A stretch of 64,000 nucleotides of DNA from Hyphomicrobiales bacterium (GTDB taxonomy: Bacteria > Pseudomonadota > Alphaproteobacteria > Rhizobiales > Rhizobiaceae), in NCBI GenBank assembly GCA_900465685.1, contig UEGR01000008.1:104886-168885 (forward strand), written 5' to 3'. The position numbers were made by a program, and so were the translations under genes. The notes under the pieces were generated by a model, which ran no database searches, was not told the origin of the DNA, and was given only the letters and a program-made list of their open reading frames with translations. Each line of letters starts with the position of its first letter. Positions within the stretch are counted from its first letter, which is position 1. This document shows, one piece after another, positions 63,812 through 64,000 of this stretch.

Positions 63812-63922
63812 GAGCAGTATTTCCCTTTAATTGCGAAATGGGTGCAGATGCGCGTAGCAATATACCGGCAGAACGACCAGTATTGTTTCCATCAATTTTT
63901 TGGGAAAAGAAAAACCAGCAAG

Positions 63923-63997
63923 TGGTACGCCCAAGGGGAATCGAACCCCTGTCTGCGCCGTGAAAGGGCGCTGTCCTAACCGCTAGACGATGGGCGC
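63923..63997 (-). tRNA. tRNA-Glu (anticodon TTC)
   Basis: A 75-base gene including encoded CCA. On the minus strand it shows the acceptor stem GCGCCCA paired with TGGGCGT, D-arm GTCTAGCGGTTAGGAC, anticodon stem GCGCC/GGCGC with loop CTTTCAC (anticodon TTC at 63962-63964), and T-arm GGGGTTCGATTCCCC. Confidence 0.96.
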
Positions 63998-64000
63998 CTG

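Noticed and set aside
63581..63979. 132-residue plus-strand frame across the DUF2218 gene and tRNA
   Set aside because: Antisense to the DUF2218 gene and overlaps the tRNA-Glu gene.

Overview
The window looks like chromosomal DNA of an alphaproteobacterium in the Brucellaceae, most like the Brucella/Ochrobactrum group. The signs are an aerobic CobN-type cobalamin pathway, an Omp25/Omp31-type outer membrane protein, a fused SecDF, a GlxA-type regulator beside a GcvT-domain FAD oxidoreductase, and moderately high GC. The assignment is inferred from gene content and not from a marker gene. No insertion sequence, prophage or CRISPR array was found.

Layout. 0-11.6 kb is housekeeping and transport: the end of a sulfate transporter (cysT partial, cysW), an esterase-like hydrolase, a UPF0104 membrane protein with a YbaL-type antiporter, SecDF, a large MscS-type channel and a small exported protein. 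11.6-22.5 kb holds a dimethylglycine/sarcosine dehydrogenase-like enzyme with its likely GlxA-type regulator, a DUF1127 gene divergent from a LysR gene, an entericidin-like peptide, a GT39 glycosyltransferase, two valine-catabolism genes, and an AT-rich patch coding for a Pro/Tyr-rich protein with three PPxY motifs.

22.6-51.9 kb is dominated by vitamin B12 synthesis, spread over several transcription units and interleaved with unrelated genes. The units are cobQ; a cobalamin riboswitch followed by cbtB-cbtA-cobU-cobW-cobN-cobO; cobE behind terB; cobM; cbiD-cobK; cobA-cobB-cobC-cobD; cobG-cobH-cobI-(cbiG/cobJ fusion); and cobL. Together they cover cobalt uptake, corrin ring methylation and contraction, one cobaltochelatase subunit, adenosylation, amidation, aminopropanol linker attachment and cobinamide activation. 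CobF is absent and CbiD is present in its place. CobST and the final cobalamin synthase steps must lie elsewhere.

51.9-59.7 kb carries a siderophore-interacting flavoprotein with an N-terminal DUF2218 domain, then a complete dipeptide-type ABC importer in one operon with a membrane dipeptidase. 59.7-64 kb has an Omp25-family protein, RadC, methionine aminopeptidase, SfsA, a 38-residue membrane peptide, a stand-alone DUF2218 protein and a tRNA-Glu.

The least explained items are the PPxY protein in its AT-rich patch (21.8-22.4 kb), two back-to-back long inverted repeats between cbiD and cobA (38.5-38.7 kb), and the CbiG-CobJ fusion coexisting with a separate CobE.
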